Notes: generated from the letters alone by a model not told the origin. Counted from the first letter of the stretch, positions 34,081-43,352 are shown. The stretch is 64,000 bases of DNA from Halonatronomonas sp051745085 (GCA_051745085.1 JBNJDR010000001.1:52178-116177), one strand, 5' to 3'. A program made the numbers and translations.

Positions 34081-34575
34081 TTAATTATTCTGGCAGTAAT
34101 TTATAATAATCCTGGTAATTCTCTGTACTTCTGCAGCAGAAAAATATTCCGCCTGGCTGCTCTCCTCATTTATTACTAATCCTAACAAGTTATCATTTCC
34201 AGTTTGGCTTATTCTTTTCTTACCCAGAGCAGGTCTATATATTTCAATTTTAGGAATATTAGAATACTTATAACCCTCCACCAGAATAACATCTACTCCA
34301 TCCATATATTTTGTCACAATTTCTGTCAGGGCCATCTCCTTGGCAGTCTTTTTAATTAAAGCAACTTTGTTTGGTGAAGAAAGAATAACTTGATCAGCTC
34401 CTGCCTGAGTATGTCTCCAGGAATCTTTGCCTGGTTTGTCTATTGTAAAATCCTGGTGATGATGTTTTATTACCCCGACCTTTAAATCCGCTTGCTTTAG
34501 TTGGGGGATCAGTTTTTCTAAAAACTCAGTCTTCCCACTATTACTGTAACCAACGATTCCTATAACTGAATCCAT
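34081..34575 (-). CDS. mobB: Molybdopterin-guanine dinucleotide biosynthesis protein B
   Basis: A P-loop GTPase that assists Moco maturation. The Walker A motif GIVGYSNSGKTEFLEKLI is near the N-terminus, and KHHHQDFTIDKPGKDSWRH and VILVEGYKYSNIPKIEIYR are typical of MobB. The ATG at 34575 is preferred to 34584, since AGAGG lies nine bases before it. It overlaps or abuts mobA (end 34577). A molybdenum or tungsten enzyme must exist elsewhere. Confidence 0.93.
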   Translation of the reverse strand: MDSVIGIVGYSNSGKTEFLEKLIPQLKQADLKVGVIKHHHQDFTIDKPGKDSWRHTQAGADQVILSSPNKVALIKKTAKEMALTEIVTKYMDGVDVILVEGYKYSNIPKIEIYRPALGKKRISQTGNDNLLGLVINEESSQAEYFSAAEVQRITRIIINYCQNN

Positions 34576-34576
34576 C

Positions 34577-35191
34577 TTAATCATCCTCTAACTTATAATA
34601 TTGAAGATATTCGGGTAAAATTTCGTCTTTAGCGCGCCGATATTCTTCTGGCGTATTAATGTTGTAAAAATGATATGGAAAAGCATCTAAATCAGCAAGT
34701 TTTTCTTTCCTGACGTATTCCATTGAAATATCATCATAAAAACTTATTATCCGTCTTCTTCTATCGGCAATGGCCCGTTCTACTGCCATCACTACTCTTT
34801 TATTATATATTGCAAATAAAGGTTCTATATATCCCTTTTCATCCACAGGAGCTAAACCGTCTTTAGTAACTTTAGATTCCATCCACTTAATAATTTTCAA
34901 GCTCAAAAAAGGCATATCACAACCCAAAAAGAAATTATAGGGTGACGAAGTAACAGTCAAACCAGTATATATGCCTCCTAAGGGGCCAGCCTCCTTTATA
35001 TCTTCATATACTTTTATATCATATCCATTAAAATCATTCTTATCTTTTACAATTAAGCTAACATTGTATTCTTCGGTCAATCTAGTCACAATAAATTCAA
35101 GAATGGTTTTGCCTTGATATAATTCCAAATGAGGTTTATCAGCAGATTTCATCCTGCTGCTCTGGCCGCCAGCTAATATAAATATGTTCAA
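34577..35191 (-). CDS. mobA: Molybdenum cofactor guanylyltransferase
   Basis: MobA links GMP to molybdopterin. The 204 residues have the nucleotidyltransferase start ILAGGQSSRMKSADKPHLEL (GGxSxRMG-like, with K in the active-site loop), the DMPFLS metal-binding segment and NINTPEEYRRAKD at the end. It is in a mobB-mobA-moeA row on the minus strand. Confidence 0.93.
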   Translation of the reverse strand: MNIFILAGGQSSRMKSADKPHLELYQGKTILEFIVTRLTEEYNVSLIVKDKNDFNGYDIKVYEDIKEAGPLGGIYTGLTVTSSPYNFFLGCDMPFLSLKIIKWMESKVTKDGLAPVDEKGYIEPLFAIYNKRVVMAVERAIADRRRRIISFYDDISMEYVRKEKLADLDAFPYHFYNINTPEEYRRAKDEILPEYLQYYKLEDD

Positions 35192-35208
35192 TTTATTTCA
35201 CCTGCATT

Positions 35209-36120
35209 TTATATGTGATAAAAATTCAAAAGTTTAGGATATACAACCTGCTTATAAGCCTGCTCCACTGCTGTAGGTTTACCTGAGAGGGCAAAAATTT
35301 TCGTATCATCCTTATACGCTAAGATATAAGTAGCAGAACTTTTTGCATGACTCGAAATATCTTTGATTTCAGCATCGATTTCAGCCAAAACATTTCCCAT
35401 CAAGTCTTTATCCCCTTGACCTAAACCACCTGTAGAAATAATGACATCCGTCTCGGGAATATACTTGAGTAAGATTTGACTAATCGCCTTTAATTCATCT
35501 GAAACTACTTCATCTGCCCTCGGAACTAAACCGATTTCTTGCAATTTACCCCGTAAAAAATAAGCATTACTATTATATATCTTGCCTGGTTTCAAATCTT
35601 CACCAGGTTCAATCAATTCACTGCCTGTGGAAACTATAGCCACCTCTGGATCACTTAAAACCTGAATATATTCAAGACCGAAGGAAGCCAGCAGGGCCAT
35701 ATTCTCAGCTGTAAGTATAGTACCCTGTCGAAGAAGCAGATCGTCTTTCCGATAAAGGGAACCTGCCTGTTTTATATTCTGACCAGGACAAATGTTATTT
35801 TTAAAAGTTATTTTGTCTTCCTTAACCTGTAAAACATCTTCTGTTTTCAGAACTACATCCACCCCCGGAGGAACTGCGGCTCCAGTCATAATTTTTACAG
35901 CCTGACCTGATTCTACTGTGCACCGCAAAAAATCCCCAGCATTTAGCTTATATTCGATCTGTAAACTAACCACCTGTCTGGGTTCAAGGCAGGATTTACT
36001 ATTAAAACCATAACCATCGACAAGAGAATAATCAAAAAAAGGCAGTGATCTGGGAGCAAAAAAATCATCAGCCAATCGCCTGCCCCAGCTATTCCTAAGC
36101 TTAATTTTTTTAGTCTTCAT
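35209..36120 (-). CDS. moeA: MoeA-like molybdopterin molybdenumtransferase, short form
   Basis: MoeA inserts Mo/W into adenylylated molybdopterin. The core is recognised by LPFFDYSLVDGYGF, MTGAAVPPGVDVVLKTED, VSTGSELIEPGEDL and STGGLGQGDKDLMGN. At about 303 residues it is about 100 shorter than usual. The N-terminal helical lead is missing (start ATG 36120, adjacent to the pgpA stop) and it ends at LSGKPTAVEQAYKQVVYPKL, so domain IV is absent. A longer start at 36171 overlaps pgpA and has no better support. Divergent SGKPTA replaces the usual PGNPVS. Activity is plausible but not assured. Confidence 0.8.
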   Translation of the reverse strand: MKTKKIKLRNSWGRRLADDFFAPRSLPFFDYSLVDGYGFNSKSCLEPRQVVSLQIEYKLNAGDFLRCTVESGQAVKIMTGAAVPPGVDVVLKTEDVLQVKEDKITFKNNICPGQNIKQAGSLYRKDDLLLRQGTILTAENMALLASFGLEYIQVLSDPEVAIVSTGSELIEPGEDLKPGKIYNSNAYFLRGKLQEIGLVPRADEVVSDELKAISQILLKYIPETDVIISTGGLGQGDKDLMGNVLAEIDAEIKDISSHAKSSATYILAYKDDTKIFALSGKPTAVEQAYKQVVYPKLLNFYHI

Positions 36121-36121
36121 C

Positions 36122-36613
36122 TTAACTATTACCTTCACCATGAGCAAAACGACTGGCTGCTGCCGAAGCAAGAGCTGCTACTAGGTCATCGATAAAAGTG
36201 TTGACCTCAACCCCTTTTTTTGTGTCTAATTCCTTTAAAATCCCAATCTTTTCTTTATCTAAATAACCATAACTGGTCAAGCCAATCGTCCCATATAGAT
36301 TAACTATGGACAAAGGAAGAATTTCATCAATCCCGTAAAGCCCTTCATCTCTTTCTACAATTTCTTGAAGTGGATGAGGTAATTGCTTCGATTCTGCTAG
36401 TTCATCCAGGGCTATTCCAGTAAGAATTGCATGAGCCACTTCTCGTTTTTGCAATACTGCATCAACATGTTCCAGACAAATTTCAATGGTTATCTCATCC
36501 GAATAAGGTTCTTGCAAGATCATAACAAGTTCTGCTATTTCTTCTAATGTAACTCCTCTTTCCTTCAATACTTCTTTTGATTTTTCATATAACTCCTGCA
36601 TTGATTCCTTCAT
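36122..36613 (-). CDS. pgpA: Phosphatidylglycerophosphatase A (YutG type)
   Basis: A 163-residue soluble protein with the PgpA/YutG pattern: AILTGIALDELAE, PLQEIVERDEGLYGIDEILP, NLYGTIGLTSYGYLDKEKIG and TFIDDLVAALASAAASRFAHG (the Asp pair likely binds metal). PgpA-family enzymes dephosphorylate phosphatidylglycerophosphate to give phosphatidylglycerol; the soluble YutG type is less studied. A TGAGGTGA site precedes ATG. Confidence 0.85.
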   Translation of the reverse strand: MKESMQELYEKSKEVLKERGVTLEEIAELVMILQEPYSDEITIEICLEHVDAVLQKREVAHAILTGIALDELAESKQLPHPLQEIVERDEGLYGIDEILPLSIVNLYGTIGLTSYGYLDKEKIGILKELDTKKGVEVNTFIDDLVAALASAAASRFAHGEGNS

Positions 36614-36634
36614 AAAATCACCTCAATTTTAGTT

Positions 36635-37078
36635 TTAATCTAACTTGATTAAAATTATATCGGTATTATCAAGAAGTTTCTTAGAAAATTCATCGGCATA
36701 TCCCTGTTTAAAGTAAATCTTATCTACCCCAGCGTTAATTAAAAGTTTAGTACAGATTACACAGGGTTGGTGAGTGCAGTAAACCACTGAGCCCTCTGTT
36801 TTTACTCCATGAAAAGCTGCTTGAGCCACCAGGTTCTGTTCTGCATGAACACCCCTACATATCTCATGACGCTCTCCACTCGGGACTTTTAGTTCTTTCC
36901 TTAAACAACCTGTTTCTTCACAATGAACTATTCCTTTGGGGGCGCCGTTATAACCGGTAGCCAGAATCTGTTTATCTTTTACTAAAACAGCCCCAACTTT
37001 TCTCCTAATACAAGTTGCTCTACTAGCAGCCAATTCCGCCATTTCCATAAAATACTCGTTCCAGTTCGGTCTTTTCAT
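36635..37078 (-). CDS. dCMP deaminase / ComE operon protein 2 family
   Basis: A zinc deaminase with the motif HAEQN (Glu catalytic) and PCVIC (zinc cysteines), plus KRPNWNEYFMEMAELAASRA and GATGYNGAP-type sequence ATGYNGAPKGIVHC at the N-terminal half. It converts dCMP to dUMP for thymidylate supply. ATG 37078 is chosen, since GGGAGTGA lies just upstream and the family begins MKRPNW-like. The frame itself is open to 37123. The length is then 147 residues, normal for ComEB. Confidence 0.92.
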   Translation of the reverse strand: MKRPNWNEYFMEMAELAASRATCIRRKVGAVLVKDKQILATGYNGAPKGIVHCEETGCLRKELKVPSGERHEICRGVHAEQNLVAQAAFHGVKTEGSVVYCTHQPCVICTKLLINAGVDKIYFKQGYADEFSKKLLDNTDIILIKLD

Positions 37079-37144
37079 TTGATTCACTCCCACTTGCTTA
37101 CCATGCTTATATAATAATATCATTAAAGAGCTTGAATATGCAAT

Positions 37145-37167
37145 TAAAAAAGCCCCTGTTGGGGCTT
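37145..37167 (-). terminator. Terminator after the AbrB-type gene
   Basis: AAGCCCC-TGTT-GGGGCTT hairpin. On the minus strand it ends in TTTTTTAATTG. It separates the regulator from comEB. Confidence 0.85.
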
Positions 37168-37185
37168 AAGTAAAACTTTAGTTTC

Positions 37186-37431
37186 TTAATCTGATAGTTT
37201 TTTAATACAATTTTTACAAACGGTAGTCTCCTCAAATTCTACAATATCTTCTTGATTATTACAAAAAATACAGGATGGCTTATATTTTGTTAAAATAATC
37301 TTATCTCCTTCAACGTAAACTTCCATCGGATCTTTCCTCTCAATATCCATTGTATTTCTCAACTCTTTGGGAATAACAACTCTACCTAGATCATCAACCT
37401 TTCTTACAATCCCTGTAGCTTTAACAGTAAT
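37186..37431 (-). CDS. AbrB/SpoVT-type DNA-binding protein with C-terminal zinc ribbon, probable ATT start
   Basis: The N-terminal AbrB swapped-hairpin domain reads VKATGIVRKVDDLGRVVIP, then KELRNTMDIERKDPMEVYVE. A C-terminal Cys knot (CIFCNNQED to CKNCIKKLSD) makes a treble-clef/zinc-ribbon like SpoVT-AbrB fusion proteins. An ATG at 37467 opens the frame but has no ribosome-binding site. GGAGGGG lies within that stretch, and an in-frame ATT at 37431 follows six bases later, where the family N-terminus begins. I infer ATT initiation. Targets are unknown. Confidence 0.75.
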   Translation of the reverse strand: MTVKATGIVRKVDDLGRVVIPKELRNTMDIERKDPMEVYVEGDKIILTKYKPSCIFCNNQEDIVEFEETTVCKNCIKKLSD

Positions 37432-37506
37432 ATAAATCCCCTCCAAAATAAATATTTTACTAATCATTGGTTTAATTATACATTATAATAAATATTTTCT
37501 CAATAT

Positions 37507-38298
37507 TTATTGAGAATAGATGTATTCTAATTCCAATATTTCTTCTACAAAATCCCTAACAATACTATGATTGCCTCCGGTAATCTGCCCACTTTTCAAA
37601 CAAGAATACCCACCTGGAGCCCAGACCACTCCACCTGCTTCTTCAACCAATAAAGAGCCAGCAGCCATATCCCAGGGATTTGATCTAGGTAAAAAGGCAA
37701 TATCTATCCTGCCCGCAGCAGTATAAGCTAAATCAATAGCCTGAGATCCTCCCATTCTAATATTACCAAAATACTCTCCTAATCTCCCTAATAACCTGCG
37801 TTTCTTTACAGAATCCAGATACCCAATATATTCTGTGGCTATGCAGCATTCAACCAACTTATTCACAGAACCTACATAAATTCGCTTATCATTAAGATAA
37901 GCTCCATCACCTGCTGAGGCGGTAAATAACTCATCATGGTAAGGATCATATACAGCACCAACTACCACACTGTTACTACAATATAGCGCCAAAGAAACAG
38001 AAAAAAAAGGTAATCTCCTTAAATAGTTCATGGTCCCATCTAAAGGATCAATAATCCAAAATCTCTTTTTATCTAAACCAAAGTTTAATTCCTCTTCCGA
38101 CATAATACCATCGTCAGGAAAATAAGACTTAATCACATTCCCTATTGCCTCTTCAGCAGCTAAATCAACTTCACTGACAAAGTGACCTGGCTCTTTCTGC
38201 CAGCGTTCTGGATTGCTTTTAAAATGTTTGATTATGATTTTACCGGCTTCCTTTACAGCTTCAGAAGCAGCTTGTAATTCTTTGTCGTAGTCACTCAT
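37507..38298 (-). CDS. Inositol monophosphatase family protein
   Basis: A 263-residue Mg-dependent phosphatase with the family motifs SEE (metal Glu), DPLDGTMNYLRRLPFFSVSL and NPWDMAAGSLLVEEAGGVV. Members hydrolyse myo-inositol-1-phosphate or related sugar phosphates or PAP (3'-phosphoadenosine phosphate). It follows the amino-acid ABC operon by 15 bp and may be co-transcribed; a functional link is unclear. Confidence 0.92.
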   Translation of the reverse strand: MSDYDKELQAASEAVKEAGKIIIKHFKSNPERWQKEPGHFVSEVDLAAEEAIGNVIKSYFPDDGIMSEEELNFGLDKKRFWIIDPLDGTMNYLRRLPFFSVSLALYCSNSVVVGAVYDPYHDELFTASAGDGAYLNDKRIYVGSVNKLVECCIATEYIGYLDSVKKRRLLGRLGEYFGNIRMGGSQAIDLAYTAAGRIDIAFLPRSNPWDMAAGSLLVEEAGGVVWAPGGYSCLKSGQITGGNHSIVRDFVEEILELEYIYSQ

Positions 38299-38313
38299 TA
38301 ATAATCACCTTCT

Positions 38314-39012
38314 CTAATACTTTCTTTCTTCATAGCCAAAACCAGGTATTTTATATTTCTCCTCTATCACATCGATCAATTTTGTCGTACTTAAAACAAT
38401 AATCAAATAGATAATAGCTATTATAAAATACACCCGGAAGAATTGATAATTACGACTGGCAATAAATTTCCCCTGGGTCATAAGGTCAGGAGCACCAATT
38501 ATATATGCTAATGAAGTGTATTTAAGGATATAGATTAATTCGTTGGTCCAGGCCGGAATTGATAATCTAATTGCCTGAGGTAAAACTATATAAACTATCG
38601 TCTTCCACCTGCTCATTCCCAGTGAATATGCAGACTTATATTGATCTGCACCTATTGATTCAATAGAACCTCGTGTATATTCAGCCTGATAAGCCGCACA
38701 ATTAATAGTAAAACCTAGATAAGCTACCGTAACAGCAGTCATATTAATCCCATATGGAGGCAGAGCAAAATACAAAATAAACAACTGAGCCAGCATAGGC
38801 GTTCCTCTAATCAATTCTATATACGCCGTAGATAACCAGGCGATTGGTTTATTACCATACGCACGTCCAAAAGCAAGAAGCACCCCAAACACGGTACCAA
38901 AAAACATTACTACTACGGTAAGCGATAATGTAAACTTTAGACCGTCCAATAAGCGGGGGAAATTAGATATGAATATATCTAAAATTAAATAATTCGAAAA
39001 AAATTCAAGCAA
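38314..39012 (-). CDS. Amino-acid ABC transporter permease
   Basis: A 232-residue His/Glu/Gln/Arg-type permease with five predicted membrane segments and the motifs IELIRGTPMLAQLFILYFAL and GSIESIGADQYKSAYSLGMS. It starts with TTG at 39012 behind GGTGAGTAAAC. The third gene after the binding protein. Confidence 0.92.
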   Translation of the reverse strand: MLEFFSNYLILDIFISNFPRLLDGLKFTLSLTVVVMFFGTVFGVLLAFGRAYGNKPIAWLSTAYIELIRGTPMLAQLFILYFALPPYGINMTAVTVAYLGFTINCAAYQAEYTRGSIESIGADQYKSAYSLGMSRWKTIVYIVLPQAIRLSIPAWTNELIYILKYTSLAYIIGAPDLMTQGKFIASRNYQFFRVYFIIAIIYLIIVLSTTKLIDVIEEKYKIPGFGYEERKY

Positions 39013-39014
39013 GT

Positions 39015-39773
39015 TTACTCACCGCCTTTACCATAAAGATCATCTAACTTGAAGAGAAAATCTCGGGTTCTCTGATGATCCGGCATAGCAAACATTGTTT
39101 CTGGATCTGCCTGTTCAACGATCTTCCCTTTTTCCATGAATATTATTTCATCTGAGACAGATCGAGCAAAGCCCATCTCGTGAGTTACTACTAACATTGT
39201 CATTCCCTGTTCAGCCAATTTTTTCATTACATTTAAAACCTCACCGATCAGTTCAGGGTCAAGCGCTGAAGTAGGTTCATCGAAAAGCATTAATTTCGGC
39301 TCCATAGCTAAGGCCCTGGCAATAGCAACTCTCTGTTTCTGCCCTCCTGATAATTGAGCTGGATATTGGCCGGCTACTTCTGCTAAACCAACTCGCTCTA
39401 ATTCAAATTTTGCTTTTTCTTCTGCTTCTTTTTTGTTGACATTTTTAACCTTTGTTAAACCGATCATAACATTTTTTAAAGCAGTTAAATGATGAAACAG
39501 GCCGAACCCCTGAAATACATAACCGATCTCCTGTCTAATTTCATTAATATTTTTACTCGATACAATTTCAGTATCTTCCAGCCAAATTTTCCCTCCATCC
39601 GGAACGATCAAGCGGTTAACACAGTTTAATACTGTGCTTTTACCTGTTCCACTAGGACCTATAATAACTTTGTTCTCTCCTGGCTGTAATGAAAACGAAA
39701 TTCCATCCAGGACAAGATTATCTCCAAAGCTCTTTTTCAGATTCTCAATTCTTAAAAGCGGTTTTGCACCCAT
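39015..39773 (-). CDS. Amino-acid ABC transporter ATP-binding protein (GlnQ family)
   Basis: 252 residues with Walker A IIGPSGTGKSTVL, Q-loop YVFQGFGLFHHLTALKNV, signature LSGGQKQRVAIARALAM, Walker B LMLFDEPTSALDPELIGE and H-loop VVTHEMGFARSV. It powers uptake of a polar amino acid. Its start overlaps the upstream permease stop by one base. Confidence 0.95.
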   Translation of the reverse strand: MGAKPLLRIENLKKSFGDNLVLDGISFSLQPGENKVIIGPSGTGKSTVLNCVNRLIVPDGGKIWLEDTEIVSSKNINEIRQEIGYVFQGFGLFHHLTALKNVMIGLTKVKNVNKKEAEEKAKFELERVGLAEVAGQYPAQLSGGQKQRVAIARALAMEPKLMLFDEPTSALDPELIGEVLNVMKKLAEQGMTMLVVTHEMGFARSVSDEIIFMEKGKIVEQADPETMFAMPDHQRTRDFLFKLDDLYGKGGE

Positions 39774-40447
39774 CAGCCAGACTCAACTCCTATACCAGGT
39801 ATTTTTAATTTTGCTTCTAGTTTCTTTAATAATCTAGTTACACCGTAAGTTAAAATGAAATATATTAATGCAATTAACAAAAATATCGTCAAAGGGTCAT
39901 ACTCAACTGCTATTATATATTGCCCCTGACGTAAAAGCTCAGCTACTCCCAAAGCATACGCTAGAGATGTATCTTTTAAAATAATCGCATACTCATTGGC
40001 AAAAGGTGGTATGAAAACCCGAATCGCCTGAGGAATAATTATAAAGAAAAAAGTCTTATACTTGCCCATGCCTAAAGAATAAGCAGCTTTGATTTGATCT
40101 GAACCTACCGATTTGAAAGCTCCGCGAAAAATTTGAGACATGTACGCAGCTGAACGAATTCCTAAACCGAGCACAGCAGCAGTAAACGGCTGCAGCCTAA
40201 CTCCCACTTCAGGCAGACCATAAAAGACTAACAAAAGTAGTACAAGCTCAGGAATACTCCTAAAAACTTTCTCATAAATACTAACAATCCAACGAATAGG
40301 TTTATTACCATAATTCTGACCAAAAGCCAGAATTAATCCTAAAATTAAACCAAATAATAAGATCGCCACCGTCAATTGAATAGTAATAATTGTCCCTCCC
40401 AGCAAAGCTGGAAGGGAACGTTGAATTAAGTCAAATTTATCTAACAA
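39773..40447 (-). CDS. Amino-acid ABC transporter permease
   Basis: 224 residues with the HisMQ-type motif EKVFRSIPELVLLLLVFYGL and KSVGSDQIKAAYSLGMG, plus five predicted helices. It starts at TTG 40447 behind GGTGATTAATC. It is paired with the permease at 38314, so the transporter has two different permease subunits. Confidence 0.92.
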   Translation of the reverse strand: MLDKFDLIQRSLPALLGGTIITIQLTVAILLFGLILGLILAFGQNYGNKPIRWIVSIYEKVFRSIPELVLLLLVFYGLPEVGVRLQPFTAAVLGLGIRSAAYMSQIFRGAFKSVGSDQIKAAYSLGMGKYKTFFFIIIPQAIRVFIPPFANEYAIILKDTSLAYALGVAELLRQGQYIIAVEYDPLTIFLLIALIYFILTYGVTRLLKKLEAKLKIPGIGVESG

Positions 40448-40467
40448 GATTAATCACCCAGACTTCC

Positions 40468-41202
40468 TTAAAAATATTCTGCTAAGAGCTCGTCCATTAC
40501 TCCGCTTTCAATTACATCTGCTAAACCTTCATTTAATGTTTCTAATAATTCATTATTTCCATCTGCTACCGCTAGGCCATATTCTTCACCTGTAATAATC
40601 TCGGCAACCATCTCTACTGGATTATCCTGGGCATATCTTTGCGCTACAGGAGTATCCAAAACTACAGCTTGAACATTTTCATTTACTAAATCCTGGACAG
40701 CCAACACAAATGTATCAAAGTTAACAACATCACCCGTTAAAATATCAGTATTTAATAAATTTTCTTCAACCCAGAGATCACCGGTAGTACCAGTCTGAAC
40801 GGCCAGGCGATTATCTCCATAAAGAACTGTAACATTATTATCGCTATCTTCTTTAACTAAAACAGCCTGATTAGCAGAATAATATGGGTCAGTAAAATCA
40901 ACTACTTGTTCTCTTTCTTCGGTAATTGTCATACCTGCAGCTACAATATCAATTGTTCCTGCATTTAAACCTGGAATTAAAGAATCGAAGCTAATATCAA
41001 CAAATTCAATTTCAAACCCCTGACTCTCTGCAATAGCCTTCATTAGGTCAATATCGAAACCAACAATTTCTCCATCTTCAACATACTCGAAAGGTGGAAA
41101 GCCTGCACTGGTACCTACTACATAGCTCTGGGCATAAACATATCCCCCAGTAAAAACAACCAGACCAATCACTAACAACATAACTAAAAAACTTCTTCTC
41201 AT
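40468..41202 (-). CDS. Amino-acid ABC transporter substrate-binding protein
   Basis: A 244-residue periplasmic-type binding protein with a signal peptide (about 1-25, ending VYAQS). The ligand-binding fold shows VGTSAGFPPFEYVEDGEIVGFDIDLMKAIA and MTITEEREQVVDFTDPYY, typical of the polar amino-acid family. An AAGGAGG site lies seven bases before ATG. It is the first gene of the transporter operon. The exact ligand cannot be assigned. Confidence 0.93.
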   Translation of the reverse strand: MRRSFLVMLLVIGLVVFTGGYVYAQSYVVGTSAGFPPFEYVEDGEIVGFDIDLMKAIAESQGFEIEFVDISFDSLIPGLNAGTIDIVAAGMTITEEREQVVDFTDPYYSANQAVLVKEDSDNNVTVLYGDNRLAVQTGTTGDLWVEENLLNTDILTGDVVNFDTFVLAVQDLVNENVQAVVLDTPVAQRYAQDNPVEMVAEIITGEEYGLAVADGNNELLETLNEGLADVIESGVMDELLAEYF

Positions 41203-41305
41203 ATTACTACCTCCTTTGTTTTTATAACCAGTTATTTTACATTATTCGAGATTAAAGCAAAATCTCCTTTAATATTTTAAAGTGATAAGTTATTTTATAT
41301 TGAAA

Positions 41306-42667
41306 TTAGATAGCTTTTTCCCTCCAGGTTCCCCGCTTAAACCAGAGTATTAAGAGAAGCAAACCAACTACTTTAGCCAGAAAAATTCCCCACCATATTC
41401 CTGCTCTGCCATAATTCATAATGTTGCTTAGTATATAAGCAAAGGGAATCTGAAATATCCACAGAGTTAATAAACGAAAGAAAGTCTGTTGGAGTGTCTT
41501 GCCAGCTCCATTTAAAGCTCCACTCAAGACTATTTGTGCGCCCAAAAAGACAAAAGCGAAAGCCGAAATTCTTAAATAATTTGCTCCGATTCTAATAACC
41601 TCGGGATCATCGGTAAACAAAGCGATAGCCCAGGGAGAGATAACCAGAAAGAGTATAGCCAGCACCAGCATGATAGTAAAGATAACCCCTGTACCTAACC
41701 AGGAAACCCTGTTGGCTTCATCGGGTTGCTCGGCGCCCAAATGCTGTCCTACCATTATCCCTGTAGCCCGTCCCATCCCGAAAGCAGGCATTCTGATCAC
41801 TGCCGTTATCCTGTTAGCGATCCCCCAGGCTGCCAGAGTTACCGTGCCAAAATCTGCTACAATGGCGGTCATCACAGTTAAAGCCAGGGCCATAGCCGAG
41901 TCTCCTAAAGCGGCTGGAGTACCAATTTTAATGATTCTTTTGATCATAGCCATATCAGGCAAAAAATCCTGAAACTTTAATTTGATTTCTGAAAGGCCAA
42001 AGAACATAATGTAGATTCCCACTAAACCGGCAGCCAGGCGGGAAAGGACAGTAGCTAAAGCTGCGCCCCCTATTCCCATCTCCGGGAAGATCGACCACCC
42101 GAAGATAAAAAAAGGATCTAAAATTAGATTCATAACTACTGTAAATATCTTAATCTGCATCGGCGTAATAGTATCTCCAATTCCCTCTAAAACAGAAGAA
42201 AAAATATAATATATAAAAATTATTGGAATACCGGAAACGTAAATCCTAAAATAATCTAAGGCCAGAGGCAGCACCTCAGGTTCTGCTCCAATTAAGAGAA
42301 ACATAGCTTCGCTAAAATAAAGAGCAGCAGCAGTAAATATTAAAGATATAAATATTGCTAAAACAAATATCTGTCCTGTAGCCCGACTGGCCATTTTAGG
42401 TTTATCTGCTCCTGTATACTGAGAAACCAGAGCCACCCCTGCAATCGAAAAACCGGCCCCCATTGAATAAACAATAAACAAAAGAGGAAAAGACAGAGAG
42501 ATAGCTGCCAGATATTCTGGTCCCAGTCTCCCTACCCAGAAAGTATCTGCTAATTGGTACATTAGATGCATCCCTTGACCAATGATAATAGGCCAGGATA
42601 ACTTAAATAAAGTCGGTAAAATCGGTTGATCTATAATTTCTAATTTAGTATTTAACTGCCTCTTCAA
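41306..42667 (-). CDS. MATE family efflux transporter
   Basis: 453 residues with 12 predicted membrane segments in two homologous halves (LSWPIIIGQGMHLMYQLADTF start; second half IGTPAALGDSAMALALTV). MATE proteins export cationic compounds using Na+ or H+ gradients. It starts at TTG 42667 behind AGGATG. The small anchored gene at 42695 lies 27 bp upstream. Confidence 0.93.
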   Translation of the reverse strand: MKRQLNTKLEIIDQPILPTLFKLSWPIIIGQGMHLMYQLADTFWVGRLGPEYLAAISLSFPLLFIVYSMGAGFSIAGVALVSQYTGADKPKMASRATGQIFVLAIFISLIFTAAALYFSEAMFLLIGAEPEVLPLALDYFRIYVSGIPIIFIYYIFSSVLEGIGDTITPMQIKIFTVVMNLILDPFFIFGWSIFPEMGIGGAALATVLSRLAAGLVGIYIMFFGLSEIKLKFQDFLPDMAMIKRIIKIGTPAALGDSAMALALTVMTAIVADFGTVTLAAWGIANRITAVIRMPAFGMGRATGIMVGQHLGAEQPDEANRVSWLGTGVIFTIMLVLAILFLVISPWAIALFTDDPEVIRIGANYLRISAFAFVFLGAQIVLSGALNGAGKTLQQTFFRLLTLWIFQIPFAYILSNIMNYGRAGIWWGIFLAKVVGLLLLILWFKRGTWREKAI

Positions 42668-42694
42668 AATATCATCCTTTCCTGCTGCAAACTA

Positions 42695-43318
42695 TTATAA
42701 TAACTCTTCAACTTTATCTTGAGCCAGGGACCGTTCAATAATTTCATAATCAATATACTGATCATCAAACCTGGCCACCTGGAGCAGAATACTATCTTCC
42801 TTTATCTCTAAACTAATGATCTCTTCAGTATCAGCTAGCTCGATAACCTGCTCAAGATCTGCTGTTCCCAGATCAAGAAGATATAAATCTCCACCTACAC
42901 TGACCGTCCCATAAGCGTAGCCCACAATTACGAGCAGATGATTATTATCATACCACCACACCCCTTTAGGACTCATATCCTCAGCTAAATTTGCAGGGCC
43001 CAGTACCTTTTTATGTTCTTTATTTTGTAAATTGTAAACATATATCGAGCCAGGCTGTTCCCATTCAAAGGGGGCAATGTAAATTAAAGCTGTTCTATCT
43101 GGAGAAATAGCAGGTAGTGAAGGGTTATTTTCCGATAAGGTAAGCTCCTCTGTAGGAGTATTTATTTTAAGATATTGTTCCTCACGATACTCAATCATTT
43201 CTTCTGATAACTTATATTGTTCCATTTGATTAAGATTATAATAGGCCAAATAAATTCCCAACCCAAACATTGCTACAAATATAATAATAAATATAAGTAA
43301 TTTTTTGCGCTTTAACAT
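42695..43318 (-). CDS. Membrane-anchored hypothetical protein with TolB-like repeats
   Basis: 207 residues with one N-terminal hydrophobic helix (about 6-26) and a periplasmic beta-rich part with propeller-like phrases (LPAISPDRTALIYIAPFEWE, KGVWWYDNNHLLVIVGYAYG). I do not recognise a family. It is probably co-transcribed with the MATE gene, but a joint role is not shown. Confidence 0.7.
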   Translation of the reverse strand: MLKRKKLLIFIIIFVAMFGLGIYLAYYNLNQMEQYKLSEEMIEYREEQYLKINTPTEELTLSENNPSLPAISPDRTALIYIAPFEWEQPGSIYVYNLQNKEHKKVLGPANLAEDMSPKGVWWYDNNHLLVIVGYAYGTVSVGGDLYLLDLGTADLEQVIELADTEEIISLEIKEDSILLQVARFDDQYIDYEIIERSLAQDKVEELL

Positions 43319-43352
43319 TAACTTCCCCCCACCTGTGAAACCTAAATAACAA

